From assembly GCF_003205615.1 (NCBI RefSeq), contig NZ_PYBV01000038.1:53936-101228 (forward strand): a stretch of DNA of 47,293 nt, written 5' to 3'. The translations under genes and the position numbers were made by a program. The stretch comes from Micromonospora arborensis. GTDB taxonomy: Bacteria; Actinomycetota; Actinomycetes; Mycobacteriales; Micromonosporaceae. Shown here in pieces: positions 1-8,047 of this stretch (the first letter of the stretch is position 1; the number at the start of each line of letters is the position of its first letter). Under the pieces are notes generated by a model that did not search any database, was not told the origin of the DNA, and saw only the letters and a program-made list of their open reading frames with translations.

Positions 1-118
1 GACCGACGGTCACCGCCGGCCGCCGGCTGCGCCCACGCTACCTCGCCGCCCGGCGGTGCGACCGGCTACTTGCTCACTCGAAGTGATCCGCCCAGCTCAG
101 TGGAGGAGGAAGCCGCCC

Positions 119-1468
119 TCAGTCCTGGTCGCCCTCGTAGGTGTGGAAGTCGTCGACGAACCGACGGCGCAGTCGTGGCACCCGGCTGGTCACTCCGAAG
201 TACCCACGGGCGCCGGCCAGCGCGAGGCGACCCACCACCGGCCGGTACATCCGGTCGTCGCCGCTGGTACCGCTGCGGTTGAGCGATTCGGCGACCCGCG
301 CGAAGCCGTACGGCACCATCGCGGCCTCGTAGTCCGCCACCGCCTGCAGCAGCGTCTTGTCGCCGGCGACGGCGCGGCTGAGTTGCGCACAGAGCAGACG
401 AGCGTCCCGCAGCGCCGTGTTCGCGCCCACCCCGCGACCAGGGGTCATGGTGTGGATGGCGTCGCCGAGCATGGTGACGGTGCTGCTCTTCCAGGGCGGC
501 ACCGGCTCGGACGTGGACACCTTGATCGGTAGGGCGCTGCCGGGATCCGCGCGGGTCAGCAGCTCCCGCAGGTTCGAGTGCCAGTTCGAGGTGAGGTCCC
601 GGGCGACACGCAGCACGTCCTCGCCGCGGCGCTCCATGACGTCGGGTGGGAACCGGCGGGCCGTACTCCAGATGATCAGGTTGATGTTGTCGGTGGTGGT
701 GTCGTGGGACAGGCCGGGCCATTCCCGCAGCAGTGCGGCGTCGGCGTCGGCGACGCCGTGCTTGATCGCCCGTTGGGCGTCCCACTTGAACTCCATGACG
801 TGCAGCACGCCCATCATTCCGCCGACGCCGAAGATCAGCGAGATGCCCTGACGGACCCGCTCCGGTACGAGACTACGGGTGTGCGCGGTCAGCGGGATCC
901 GGGTGGCGATGTTGATGGTGCCGGCGTCGCGGGTGACGGCGTGCGGCAGGTACTGGCGGCGTACCGCCGAGTGGGTGCCGTCCGCCGCCACCAGCAGGTC
1001 GCCGGAGGCGCTGGTGCCGTCGGCGAAGTACGCGGTGACCGTGCCGTCGTCGCGCTGCTCGTAGCGGGTGCAGGTCTTGTCGAAGTGCACCACGTCGTCC
1101 AGGCCGGTCAGCAGCACCTGGCGCAGCACCATTCGGGCCACCGAATGTTCGGTGTGCACCGGGTCGGCGCTCGGCCGCAGGGCGAACGAGGCGGTCTGGC
1201 GTAGCCCCTGGGTCACCACGTTGAAGTAGTGCGGCGGCCGGGCGCAGGTGGCCAGGAAGGTGGCGAACAGCTCCGGGGGCAGACACTCCCGTAGTGCCCG
1301 GCTGCCGGTCGGGCCGATGCCCACCCGGTAGCCGAGCAGCCCCTCGGTGCGGTCGCGGTGCCGTTCGTAGACGGCGACGCTGATCCCGGCGCGGCGCAGG
1401 CCGTGCGCCAGGCACAGCCCGCCCGTGCCGGCGCCGATGATGAGGACGTGCGGTGGCGCGACGGACAT
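119..1468 (-). CDS. FAD-dependent polyketide hydroxylase (WhiE ORFVIII-like)
   Basis: This 449-residue protein is a group A FAD-dependent aromatic monooxygenase. It has a Rossmann dinucleotide-binding motif GAGTGG at residues 12-17, a DG motif (AADGTHSAVR) near 163 and a GD motif (LGDAIHTMTPGRG) near 335, in the order seen in the PHBH/TetX class. Enzymes of this class use NAD(P)H and O2 to hydroxylate phenolic or polyketide rings. The ATG starts one base after the stop of the preceding cyclase gene, so the two are probably co-transcribed and coupled. Together with the divergent polyketide operon this points to late oxygenation of an aromatic polyketide, as proposed for the whiE hydroxylase. 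The substrate is inferred from context. Positions 1-118, downstream of the stop, show no further gene. Confidence 0.9.
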   Translation of the reverse strand: MSVAPPHVLIIGAGTGGLCLAHGLRRAGISVAVYERHRDRTEGLLGYRVGIGPTGSRALRECLPPELFATFLATCARPPHYFNVVTQGLRQTASFALRPSADPVHTEHSVARMVLRQVLLTGLDDVVHFDKTCTRYEQRDDGTVTAYFADGTSASGDLLVAADGTHSAVRRQYLPHAVTRDAGTINIATRIPLTAHTRSLVPERVRQGISLIFGVGGMMGVLHVMEFKWDAQRAIKHGVADADAALLREWPGLSHDTTTDNINLIIWSTARRFPPDVMERRGEDVLRVARDLTSNWHSNLRELLTRADPGSALPIKVSTSEPVPPWKSSTVTMLGDAIHTMTPGRGVGANTALRDARLLCAQLSRAVAGDKTLLQAVADYEAAMVPYGFARVAESLNRSGTSGDDRMYRPVVGRLALAGARGYFGVTSRVPRLRRRFVDDFHTYEGDQD

Positions 1469-1469
1469 G

Positions 1470-1820
1470 TCAGCCGGCCGGGCGCGCTGCGGCCGCGGGT
1501 GCGGCGTCCCACCGGTAGAAACAGCCGGCGATCGCGTCGCGGGGGGAGCGCCAGGTCGGCAGGTACGGCGACGTGTGCGCGGAGAGCCGCTCGTTGACCT
1601 GCTGGAAGAGCGGGTGGTTGCGGGCGGCCGCGAGCGCGTCCGGGTCGACGTCGTCCGAGGTCTCCAGCACGTGGACGTACAGGTCGTGCAGGCAGTACAG
1701 GGACCGGTGCGTGACGCCGGTCAGACCGGGGAGGTCGGTGGCGTCGGATTCGGCGAAGATCTGCGCGACCCGCCCCTCCGCGCCTGGGATGATCCGGCTG
1801 ACGATCAGTAGACGACTCAT
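1470..1820 (-). CDS. TcmI-family polyketide cyclase, copy 1
   Basis: This 116-residue protein matches the small TcmI/WhiE ORFVII polyketide cyclase family (ferredoxin-like dimeric alpha-beta barrel). Hallmarks are the N-terminal RLLIVSRI strand, the block HRSLYCLHDLYVH at about 40-52, and the C-terminal PYLPTWRSPRDA segment. These enzymes direct late ring closures of poly-beta-ketone intermediates. A ribosome binding site GGAAGGAA lies just upstream of the ATG. It sits between the SARP gene and the FAD hydroxylase on the same strand. A close paralogue is encoded at 3154-3492 on the other strand; the two share long identical stretches such as FAESDAT and TWRSPRDA. Whether both are active on the same pathway cannot be told from sequence. 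Confidence 0.92.
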   Translation of the reverse strand: MSRLLIVSRIIPGAEGRVAQIFAESDATDLPGLTGVTHRSLYCLHDLYVHVLETSDDVDPDALAAARNHPLFQQVNERLSAHTSPYLPTWRSPRDAIAGCFYRWDAAPAAAARPAG

Positions 1821-1910
1821 GGGATTCCTTCCGCCGGTGGCGTCGCGACCCGAAAATCAGCGCCGCGTGCTCTGTGCGCCCACCGTGCCGCAGCGCCTGT
1901 CACATCACCG

Positions 1911-2708
1911 TCACGTACGCCGGACGGCTGGTGACGGGCGATCGGTGACCGCGCCCCGGGTGGCCTGGCGGATCGGGGCGAGCGTGTCGTCGAGCAGGGC
2001 GCTCATCGCGGGGCTCGGCTCCAGGCGTAACTCCCTGCGCAGCAGGTCCCGGTAGACGTAGAAGGCGTGCACGGCTTCGAAGGCGTTGCCCTCGGCCAGG
2101 TGGATGCGGACCACCAGCCGGTGGGGCGTCTCCCGTAACGGCTCGGCGGCCATCGCCTCCAGCGCGGCGTCGAGGGCCTCGCCGTGCCGCCCCGCGGTCA
2201 GGTGTTGCCCGGCCACCTGTTCCAGCATGTGCAGGCGGAGTTGGCGCAGTCGCTCCCGGTCCAGCAACACCCAGTCGTCGTACCAGCCGGGCAGGAGATC
2301 GTGCCGGCCGGCGGCGAGCGCTCCGGCCGCGATGCGGGGGTCGTCGCCGTCGCGGACCCGGGCCGCGGTGCCGACCAGGTCGTCCACGTCGAGCCGGACC
2401 GCCGGGCCGAGCCGTACGGTGTCGCTGGCGATGGTCATCGGGCAGCACGGGTCCTGCCGAAGTCGCCACAGCGCGGTGCGCAGGGAGGACAGCGCCCGTT
2501 CCTCGGACGCCTCGGGCCAGAGCAGCCCCGCGAGTTGGCTGCGGGTGGCGCCGGGACGCAGCCCGATCAGCGCGATCACCCGTTGCAGGCCGCGCGGCAC
2601 CACGACCGGCACCGCCTCGCGTAGGAGTCGGAAGCCGCCGAGCAGGTGCAGCGAGACGCCCTTTTCGGGCGGGTCGCCGGCGGTCGGCACGGACGGGTCA
2701 GCGGTCAC
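1911..2708 (-). CDS. SARP-family transcriptional regulator
   Basis: This 265-residue protein has the Streptomyces antibiotic regulatory protein layout: an OmpR-type winged-helix DNA-binding domain at about residues 20-105 (LHLLGGFRLL, then a QLAGLLWPEA helix and LRTALWRLR) followed by a bacterial transcriptional activation domain at about 110-250. I chose the GTG at 2708 because AGGGGG lies 7 bases upstream and the conserved domain begins soon after. A longer reading to 2870 adds a low-complexity N-terminus that looks spurious. SARPs activate biosynthetic operons by binding short direct repeats near the -35 region. This one lies at the divergent control region of the polyketide locus and is the obvious pathway activator, by position. 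Confidence 0.9.
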   Translation of the reverse strand: MTADPSVPTAGDPPEKGVSLHLLGGFRLLREAVPVVVPRGLQRVIALIGLRPGATRSQLAGLLWPEASEERALSSLRTALWRLRQDPCCPMTIASDTVRLGPAVRLDVDDLVGTAARVRDGDDPRIAAGALAAGRHDLLPGWYDDWVLLDRERLRQLRLHMLEQVAGQHLTAGRHGEALDAALEAMAAEPLRETPHRLVVRIHLAEGNAFEAVHAFYVYRDLLRRELRLEPSPAMSALLDDTLAPIRQATRGAVTDRPSPAVRRT

Positions 2709-3153
2709 GGCGGCACCCCCTACGGAACGCTCGTCCCGACTGTCTGCTGTGTCCCGGATAGGTCGCCCGTGACGCCACTGTCGGCCCCACCGGTGGGGGC
2801 ACCACCCACGGCTGCCGGGCGCGGCCCACCCCGTCGAGGCGGCCGGGCTGACCACGGTGAAGATTATCAATAGCGATCACGCTGAGTCAACGCCGTCGTG
2901 AATGTTCTATTGGCGACAGTCAACCTGAGATCCGTTCTGAACTGCCCAAACGTCCATCTGGCCCGCCGTGCCCCGGTGCGGGGACGCATAGCTGATACAC
3001 AGGTTGCGTCAACGCAGCGTCACCATCGAGCATCGCTGGTCGGGCCTGACCGGTGACGCCGCCGTGACGAGGGCTGCCGCATCGTGTCGGCAGTCGTCCA
3101 GCGCGCCCGGGGGTCACCCGTTGCCGGCCGGACGCCGTGGGGGGAGGCCCAGT
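2709..3153. promoter_or_regulatory. Divergent control region of the polyketide locus, with candidate SARP repeats
   Basis: This 445-bp non-coding stretch separates the leftward SARP gene from the rightward biosynthetic operon. It includes a relatively AT-rich core at about 2860-2935. Two exact AGTCAAC heptamers occur at 2885-2891 and 2918-2924, 33 bp apart (three helical turns). A further pair, GCGTCAAC and GCGTCACC, lies at 3006-3013 and 3017-3024, exactly 11 bp apart. Direct repeats with an 11-bp period are the usual SARP operator architecture, so these are candidate sites. No clear -10 element was recognised at the expected distance. The ribosome binding site GGGGAGG at 3140-3146 belongs to the next gene. 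Confidence 0.45.
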
Positions 3154-3492
3154 ATGGACCGATCGCTGATCGTCGCGAAGGTGGATCCGAACGCCGAGGA
3201 GCGGGTCGCCGAGATCTTCGCCGAGTCGGACGCGACGGAGCTGCCGCGTCTGGTCGGTGTCCGGCACCGCTCGCTGTACCGGCTGCACGACCTGTACGTG
3301 CACCTGCTCGAGACCGAGCAGCCGGCGCAGAGCGCCGTGGAGAACGCGCGCGGCCATCCCGAGTTCATCCGGGTCAGTGACCGTCTGCGCCCGTACGTGT
3401 CGCCGTACCTGTCGACCTGGCGCTCACCGCGCGACGCGATGGCGCAGTGCTTCTACCGGTTCGACGCCCCGGACGCCCGGCGGCGGTCGTGA
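3154..3492 (+). CDS. TcmI-family polyketide cyclase, copy 2
   Basis: This 112-residue protein is a second TcmI/WhiE ORFVII-like cyclase. It keeps the family landmarks: RSLIVAKV at the N-terminus, HRSLYRLHDLYVH in the middle, and PYLSTWRSPRDAMA near the end. The ATG at 3154 is preceded by GGGGAGG at 3140-3146. An upstream in-frame start at 3004 would add an unconserved leader. It is the first gene of the rightward operon, and its TGA overlaps the GTG of the carboxyltransferase gene, so translation is probably coupled. It is clearly paralogous to the leftward copy at 1470-1820, with more than half of positions identical by eye. The two may catalyse successive cyclisations or be redundant. Confidence 0.92.
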   Translation: MDRSLIVAKVDPNAEERVAEIFAESDATELPRLVGVRHRSLYRLHDLYVHLLETEQPAQSAVENARGHPEFIRVSDRLRPYVSPYLSTWRSPRDAMAQCFYRFDAPDARRRS

Positions 3493-5240
3493 CGGCCACC
3501 GCGCCACGCGAGGAGCAGCTCTGGTCCCGCTGCGCCGGCTGCGCGAGCCTGCTCTACCGCAAACGGTTACGCCGCAACCTGGACGTCTGCCCGGAGTGTG
3601 GGGAGCACGCCCGCCTCGCCGCCCCGGAACGCCTGCGCCAGCTCGTCGACCCGGGATCGCTGCGCCCACTGCCCGACGAGCTGCCCGAGGCGGATCCGAT
3701 CGACTTCGTCGACGTCCTGCCGTACTCGCACCGGCTCAGCGCCGCACGGGCCAGCACCGGCCTGGCCGAGGCGGTCGTCTGCGCCACGGCCACCATCGGT
3801 GGGCACCCGGCCGTGTTGGCGGTGATGGACTTCCGCTTCCTCGGCGGCAGCCTCGGCTGCGCGGTGGGTGAGCTGATCACCCGCGCCGCCGAACGAGCGC
3901 TGGACGACCGCACCCCGCTCATCCTGGTCACCGCCTCCGGCGGGGCGCGTATGCAGGAGGGCGCGCTGTCGTTGATGCAGATGGCCACCGTCAGCCAGGC
4001 CATCGCCGCGCTGCGTGAGGCGGGTCTGCTCACCGTGAGCGTCCTCACCGACCCGACCTACGGCGGGGTGGCCGCGTCGTTCGCCACCAACACCGATCTG
4101 GTGCTCGCCGAGAGCGGCGCGCGAATGGGCTTCGCCGGTCCCCGGGTGATCCGCCAGGTCACCGGCCGCGCACTGCCGGAGGGCTTCCAGACTGCCGACG
4201 TGCTGCTCCGCCACGGGCAGGTCGACATGGTGGTGCAGCGCCGGTCGCTGCGTGGACGGCTGGGAGCGTTGCTCGCCGCCACCAGCCCGACCCGCGCCAG
4301 CCGTCCGACCCGTCCGCCCGTACCCCGGCAGGAGCCGGCACCGCTTCGCGAACATCTCGCCGACGCCGCCCCGGCGCTCCCGGCCGACCCGACGCCACCG
4401 ACCACCCCAGGAGCCCCGGCGGTACGCGACGCGTGGGACACCGTCCGGATGGCTCGACACCCCGGGCGACCCACCACACTGGACTACCTCGACTCGGTCT
4501 TCGACGGGTTCGTGGAGCTGCACGGCGATCGGCTCGGCGGGGACTGCCCGGCCATCGTGGGCGGTGTGGCGCGGCTGGCGGACCGGCACGTCATGGTCAT
4601 CGGCCATCAGAAGGGGCACAACACCGCCGAACTGGTGGCCCGCAACTTCGGTATGGCCAGCCCGGCCGGGCATCGCAAGGCGCTGCGGCTGATGCGCCTC
4701 GCCGCCCGGCTCGGCCTGCCCGTCGTCACTCTCGTGGACACCCCCGGCGCCGACCCCGGGGTGAGCGCCGAGGAGCAGGGCCAGGCGGCGGCCATCGCGG
4801 AGAACATCCTCACCCTCACCGTGTTGCCCACCCCCGTGCTCGCGGTGATCACCGGAGAGGGCGGCAGCGGCGGCGCACTCGCCCTCGCCGTCGCCGACCG
4901 GGTGCTGATGCTGGAGAACGCCGTCTACTCGGTGATCAGCCCCGAGGGCTGCGCGGCCATCCTCTGGCCGGACCGGTCCGCGGCCCCGCAGGCGGCCCGG
5001 GCGCTGCGACTGACCGCACCCGACCTGTGCCGGCTCGGCGTGGTCGACGAGGTCGTGCCGGAGCCGTCGACCGCCGCGCACGACAACCCGGCGGAGACCG
5101 CCCACCGGTTGCGCGCCGCCCTGCTGACGAATCTGCTGCCGCTGCTGGACGTGCCGCCCGCGATGCTGGTCCGCCTGCGCCGGCAGCGCTTCCGGCGCTT
5201 CGGCTCGACCCGCGCCGGTGTCCGGGCAGGTGCCCGGTGA
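3489..5240 (+). CDS. Acetyl-CoA carboxylase carboxyltransferase, fused beta-alpha subunits
   Basis: This 583-residue protein fuses the two carboxyltransferase subunits of the bacterial multi-subunit acetyl-CoA carboxylase. Residues 1-275 are AccD-like: an N-terminal four-cysteine zinc ribbon (C15, C18, C34, C37) followed by the crotonase fold with the ASGGARMQEG motif. After a proline/alanine-rich linker (about 275-330) comes an AccA-like half with HGDR, GHQKG, VDTPGA and GEGGSGGALA motifs. It transfers carboxyl from carboxybiotin to acetyl-CoA to give malonyl-CoA. I chose the GTG at 3489 because it overlaps the upstream TGA and leads directly into the zinc ribbon. Actinomycete primary metabolism usually uses a different, PCC-type enzyme, so this E. 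coli-type enzyme is probably dedicated to the pathway. Confidence 0.93.
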   Translation: MTATAPREEQLWSRCAGCASLLYRKRLRRNLDVCPECGEHARLAAPERLRQLVDPGSLRPLPDELPEADPIDFVDVLPYSHRLSAARASTGLAEAVVCATATIGGHPAVLAVMDFRFLGGSLGCAVGELITRAAERALDDRTPLILVTASGGARMQEGALSLMQMATVSQAIAALREAGLLTVSVLTDPTYGGVAASFATNTDLVLAESGARMGFAGPRVIRQVTGRALPEGFQTADVLLRHGQVDMVVQRRSLRGRLGALLAATSPTRASRPTRPPVPRQEPAPLREHLADAAPALPADPTPPTTPGAPAVRDAWDTVRMARHPGRPTTLDYLDSVFDGFVELHGDRLGGDCPAIVGGVARLADRHVMVIGHQKGHNTAELVARNFGMASPAGHRKALRLMRLAARLGLPVVTLVDTPGADPGVSAEEQGQAAAIAENILTLTVLPTPVLAVITGEGGSGGALALAVADRVLMLENAVYSVISPEGCAAILWPDRSAAPQAARALRLTAPDLCRLGVVDEVVPEPSTAAHDNPAETAHRLRAALLTNLLPLLDVPPAMLVRLRRQRFRRFGSTRAGVRAGAR

Positions 5241-5845
5241 CCAGCGGCGACGGGACGACGACCGTCGAGGCGACCCACGACGCCGGGGTGCACGGCGAGG
5301 AGGCGCTGGCCGGGGTGCACGGCGAGGAGGCGCTGGCCGGGGTGCACGGCGAGGAGGCGCTGGCCGGGGTGCACGGCGAGGAGGCGCTGGCCGTGTTGCG
5401 CCGGCAGGCACAGCACCTGATCGCCGAACTGGCCGGGCCGGTGCGCCGGATCCGGCTGCGCAGCGGGCCCGCGGTGCTGGAAGTCGAGTGGCACCCCGAA
5501 GACCTGGCCCGCGCGGACGTACCTCTGCAGCGTGCCGAGGCGGCGCCGCCGGGCGCGGCGCCAGCCGGCGCACCAGCGGCGCTGAACTGGCCGCCGGTGC
5601 CGGGCCGTGCCGCGGTGCGGGCACCCATCGTCGGCACCTTCTACCGGGCGGCGGAGCCCGGCGCGAAGCCCTTCGTCGCGGTGGGCGACCTCGTCCGCCC
5701 CGGCCAGCCGGTCGCCATCGTCGAGGCGATGAAGCTGATGAACGAAGTGACCGCCGACCGCGCCGGCCGGGTGGTCGCGATCCTCGTCGAGGACGGCCAC
5801 CCGGTCGAGTACGACCAGCCGCTGGTCGAGCTGGACCCGGCATGA
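5237..5845 (+). CDS. accB: Biotin carboxyl carrier protein of acetyl-CoA carboxylase
   Basis: This 202-residue protein (from the GTG at 5237) ends in a biotinyl domain with the EAMKLM motif; Lys166 is the predicted biotinylation site. The N-terminal part holds four identical 9-residue repeats (GVHGEEALA), followed by an AccB-like segment and an alanine/proline linker. The GTG overlaps the stop of the carboxyltransferase gene. An alternative start is the GTG at 5393 just after the repeats: it is preceded by GAGGAGG with an ideal 8-base gap and would give a 150-residue protein whose N-terminus fits ordinary AccB better. It partners the carboxyltransferase before it and the biotin carboxylase after it. 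Confidence 0.9.
   Translation: MTSGDGTTTVEATHDAGVHGEEALAGVHGEEALAGVHGEEALAGVHGEEALAVLRRQAQHLIAELAGPVRRIRLRSGPAVLEVEWHPEDLARADVPLQRAEAAPPGAAPAGAPAALNWPPVPGRAAVRAPIVGTFYRAAEPGAKPFVAVGDLVRPGQPVAIVEAMKLMNEVTADRAGRVVAILVEDGHPVEYDQPLVELDPA
5285..5392 (+). repeat. Four perfect 27-bp direct repeats inside accB
   Basis: Four back-to-back identical 27-bp units occupy 5285-5311, 5312-5338, 5339-5365 and 5366-5392. The length is a multiple of three, so reading frame is kept and each unit encodes GVHGEEALA. The absence of any mismatch suggests recent expansion by slippage. Each unit also contains GAGGAGG, a near-ideal ribosome binding site. Confidence 0.95.
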
Positions 5846-5864
5846 CCGCACAGGGTGGTTGACC

Positions 5865-7295
5865 ATGTTCGAGACTGTGCTGATCGCCAATCGGGGCGAG
5901 ATCGCGCTGCGGGTGCTGCGCGCCTGCAAGGAGCTGGGCGTGCGAACGGCGGTGGTCTACTCCGCCGCGGACGCCGACTCGGCGGTGGTCCGCCTCGCCG
6001 ACCAGGCCGTCCGGATCGGACCCGCGTCGAGCCGGCGCAGCTACCTCAACGCCGCGGCGATCGTCGAGGCGGCCCGACAGGTGGGCGCGCAGGCCGTGCA
6101 CCCCGGCTACGGCTTCCTCTCCGAGGACGCCGACTTCGCCGAGATCTGCGCGGACAACGGGCTGACCTTCATCGGCCCGCCGCCGGCGGTGATGGCCGCG
6201 CTGGCCGACAAGTCCTCGGCACGCGCGCTGATGAGCCGTGCCGGCCTACCACTGTCGCCGGGCAGCGTCGCGCCCGTGCCGAACGCCGCCGCGGCGGCAG
6301 AGGTGGCCGAGGCCGTCGGCTACCCGGTGATCGTGAAGGCCACCGCCGGCGGTGGCGGCCGGGGGATGACGGTCGTGCACGCCCCGGGCGAGCTGCGCCG
6401 GGCGTACGCCCGCACCCGGGCCGCCGCCCAGGCTGCCTTCGGCGACGACCGGGTGTACGTCGAGCGTTACCTGAGCGAGGCGCGGCACGTCGAGGTGCAG
6501 GTGCTCTGCGACTCCCACGGAAACGGGGTGCACCTGGGCACCCGGGACTGCTCGGTGCAACGCCGGCACCAGAAGCTGGTCGAGGAGGCGCCCGCCCCGG
6601 CGCTGCCCGCCGCCGTCCTCGACACCATCGCGGAGACCGCGCTGCGGGGTGCGCTCAAGGTCGGCTTCGTCGGTGCCGGCACGCTGGAGTTCCTGGTCGA
6701 CGCCGAGGAACAGTTCCACTTCCTGGAGATCAACTGCCGGATCCAGGTGGAGCACCCGGTCACCGAGATGGTCACCGGGATCGACCTGGTGCACGAGCAA
6801 CTGCACATCGCCGCCGGGGTGCCGCTGCGCTGGCGGCAGGAGGAGATCCACCTGCACGGCGTCGCGGTGGAGTGCCGGGTCAACACCGAGGACCCCGAGC
6901 GCGACTTCGCCCCGACACCGGGCCGGCTGGAGCGTTTCACCCCACCCGGCGGCCCGTTCACCAGGGTGGACACCCACGCCAGCGCCGGCTACCTGATCGG
7001 CCCCTGGTACGACTCCCTACTGGCCAAGGTGATCGTCTGGGCGCCGGACCGGGAGCTGGCCCTCAACCGCCTCGAACGCGCCCTGGAGGAGTTCGACATC
7101 GCCGGGCCGGGCGTGCACACCACCATCCCGTTCGTCCGGCGGGTGCTCGACGACGCCGCATTCCGCAAGGGCCGCTACACCACCGGCCTGGTCGACCGTC
7201 TGCTCGCCGCGCCCGCGCAGCGGCCGACGGCCACCCCCGCACCGCGCCCCGCGCCCGCCGCGGAGCCCGACGTAACCCACAGGAGGACCCGATGA
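5865..7295 (+). CDS. accC: Acetyl-CoA carboxylase, biotin carboxylase subunit
   Basis: This 476-residue protein is a stand-alone biotin carboxylase with the full ATP-grasp layout. The N-terminal domain opens with VLIANRGEIA, the glycine-rich ATP loop reads KATAGGGGRGM near residue 160, the carboxylation site segment is EINCRIQVEHPVTEM near 290, and a C-terminal carboxylase domain follows. It carboxylates biotin on the carrier protein using ATP and bicarbonate. The ATG at 5865 has AGGGTGG upstream; a TTG six bases earlier is less likely. The gene lacks a fused carrier domain, unlike the AccA-type alpha chains of actinomycete acyl-CoA carboxylases. Its TGA overlaps the ATG of the ACP gene, tying malonyl-CoA supply to polyketide assembly. 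Confidence 0.95.
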   Translation: MFETVLIANRGEIALRVLRACKELGVRTAVVYSAADADSAVVRLADQAVRIGPASSRRSYLNAAAIVEAARQVGAQAVHPGYGFLSEDADFAEICADNGLTFIGPPPAVMAALADKSSARALMSRAGLPLSPGSVAPVPNAAAAAEVAEAVGYPVIVKATAGGGGRGMTVVHAPGELRRAYARTRAAAQAAFGDDRVYVERYLSEARHVEVQVLCDSHGNGVHLGTRDCSVQRRHQKLVEEAPAPALPAAVLDTIAETALRGALKVGFVGAGTLEFLVDAEEQFHFLEINCRIQVEHPVTEMVTGIDLVHEQLHIAAGVPLRWRQEEIHLHGVAVECRVNTEDPERDFAPTPGRLERFTPPGGPFTRVDTHASAGYLIGPWYDSLLAKVIVWAPDRELALNRLERALEEFDIAGPGVHTTIPFVRRVLDDAAFRKGRYTTGLVDRLLAAPAQRPTATPAPRPAPAAEPDVTHRRTR

Positions 7296-8047
7296 CCGTC
7301 ACCCATGGTCGCCCGATGACCGCCGAGATCACCGACATCCTGGTGGCGCACTGCGGGCTGGACGCCGACGCGGCGGCCCAGGCGCCCGCCGCGTCGCTGG
7401 AAGAGTTGGGCATGGACTCACTCGCCCTGCTGGAGCTCTCCGCGGTCGTCGCCGACCGGTGGCAGGTGAGCATCCCCGAGCAGGCCGGGCAGCTCAGCAT
7501 CTCGGCGGTGGCCGACCTGGTCACCCGCCGCGTCGACCCGCCCGGGCACACCGAGAACGGCGTGGTCATCGACGCGCCGCTGGCCCTGGTCTGGGAGGTG
7601 ACGAACGACGTGGCGAACTGGACCGAGCTGTTCACCGAGTACGCCGTGGTGGACATCCTGCACCGCGACGGGCAGACCGTGCGGTTCCGCCTCACCATGT
7701 ACCCCGACGAGAACGGAGTGTCCTGGAGTTGGGTCAGCGAACGCACCGCCGACCCGGTGAGCAGGCAGGTCCGGGCGTACCGGGTGGAGACCGGGCCGTT
7801 CGAGTACATGCGGATCCACTGGCGTTACGCCGAGGAGGCCGGCGGCACCCGGATGACCTGGACGCAGGACTTCGCGATGAAACCGACCGCGCCGGTCGAC
7901 AACGCCGCGATGACCGAGCGGATCAACACCAACAGCGCCATCCAACTCGCGGTGATCAAGGACCGGGTGGAGCGGATCGCCCGGCAGCGCGCCGACGAGG
8001 ACGTTCCGGCGGGCAGCGACGAGTCGACGGAGGCCGGCGATGAGTGA
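7292..8047 (+). CDS. Fused acyl carrier protein - polyketide aromatase/cyclase
   Basis: This 251-residue protein joins two functions that are usually separate genes in type II PKS loci. Residues 9-80 form an acyl carrier protein with the phosphopantetheine site in LGMDSLALLEL (Ser43). Residues 88-235 form a START/SRPBCC domain resembling the WhiE ORFVI / TcmN N-terminal aromatase-cyclases (VVIDAPLALVWEVTNDVANW, then the C-terminal helix ending VIKDRVERIA). Only a few residues separate the domains, with no stop or frameshift. The ATG overlaps the accC stop, with AGGAGG at 7281-7286. The ACP tethers the growing poly-beta-ketone and the aromatase closes and aromatises the first ring, so fusion would hold the chain beside its cyclase. 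The closing bases overlap the cupin gene start. Confidence 0.92.
   Translation: MTVTHGRPMTAEITDILVAHCGLDADAAAQAPAASLEELGMDSLALLELSAVVADRWQVSIPEQAGQLSISAVADLVTRRVDPPGHTENGVVIDAPLALVWEVTNDVANWTELFTEYAVVDILHRDGQTVRFRLTMYPDENGVSWSWVSERTADPVSRQVRAYRVETGPFEYMRIHWRYAEEAGGTRMTWTQDFAMKPTAPVDNAAMTERINTNSAIQLAVIKDRVERIARQRADEDVPAGSDESTEAGDE

Noticed and set aside
1..118. A possible gene at the left edge
   Set aside because: The short frames here overlap the end of the FAD hydroxylase gene and show no family features.
2709..2870. N-terminal extension of the SARP gene
   Set aside because: It lacks domain similarity, and a strong ribosome binding site precedes the internal GTG at 2708.
3567..6101. 844-residue open frame on the minus strand
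   Set aside because: It lies antisense to the well-supported carboxyltransferase and biotin carrier genes and is arginine/glycine/proline-rich without motifs; it is a high-GC shadow.
5855..7291. Long open frame running into the ACP gene from upstream in the same frame
   Set aside because: The upstream part is an out-of-frame reading of the biotin carboxylase gene; only the segment from 7292 has real domains and a ribosome binding site.
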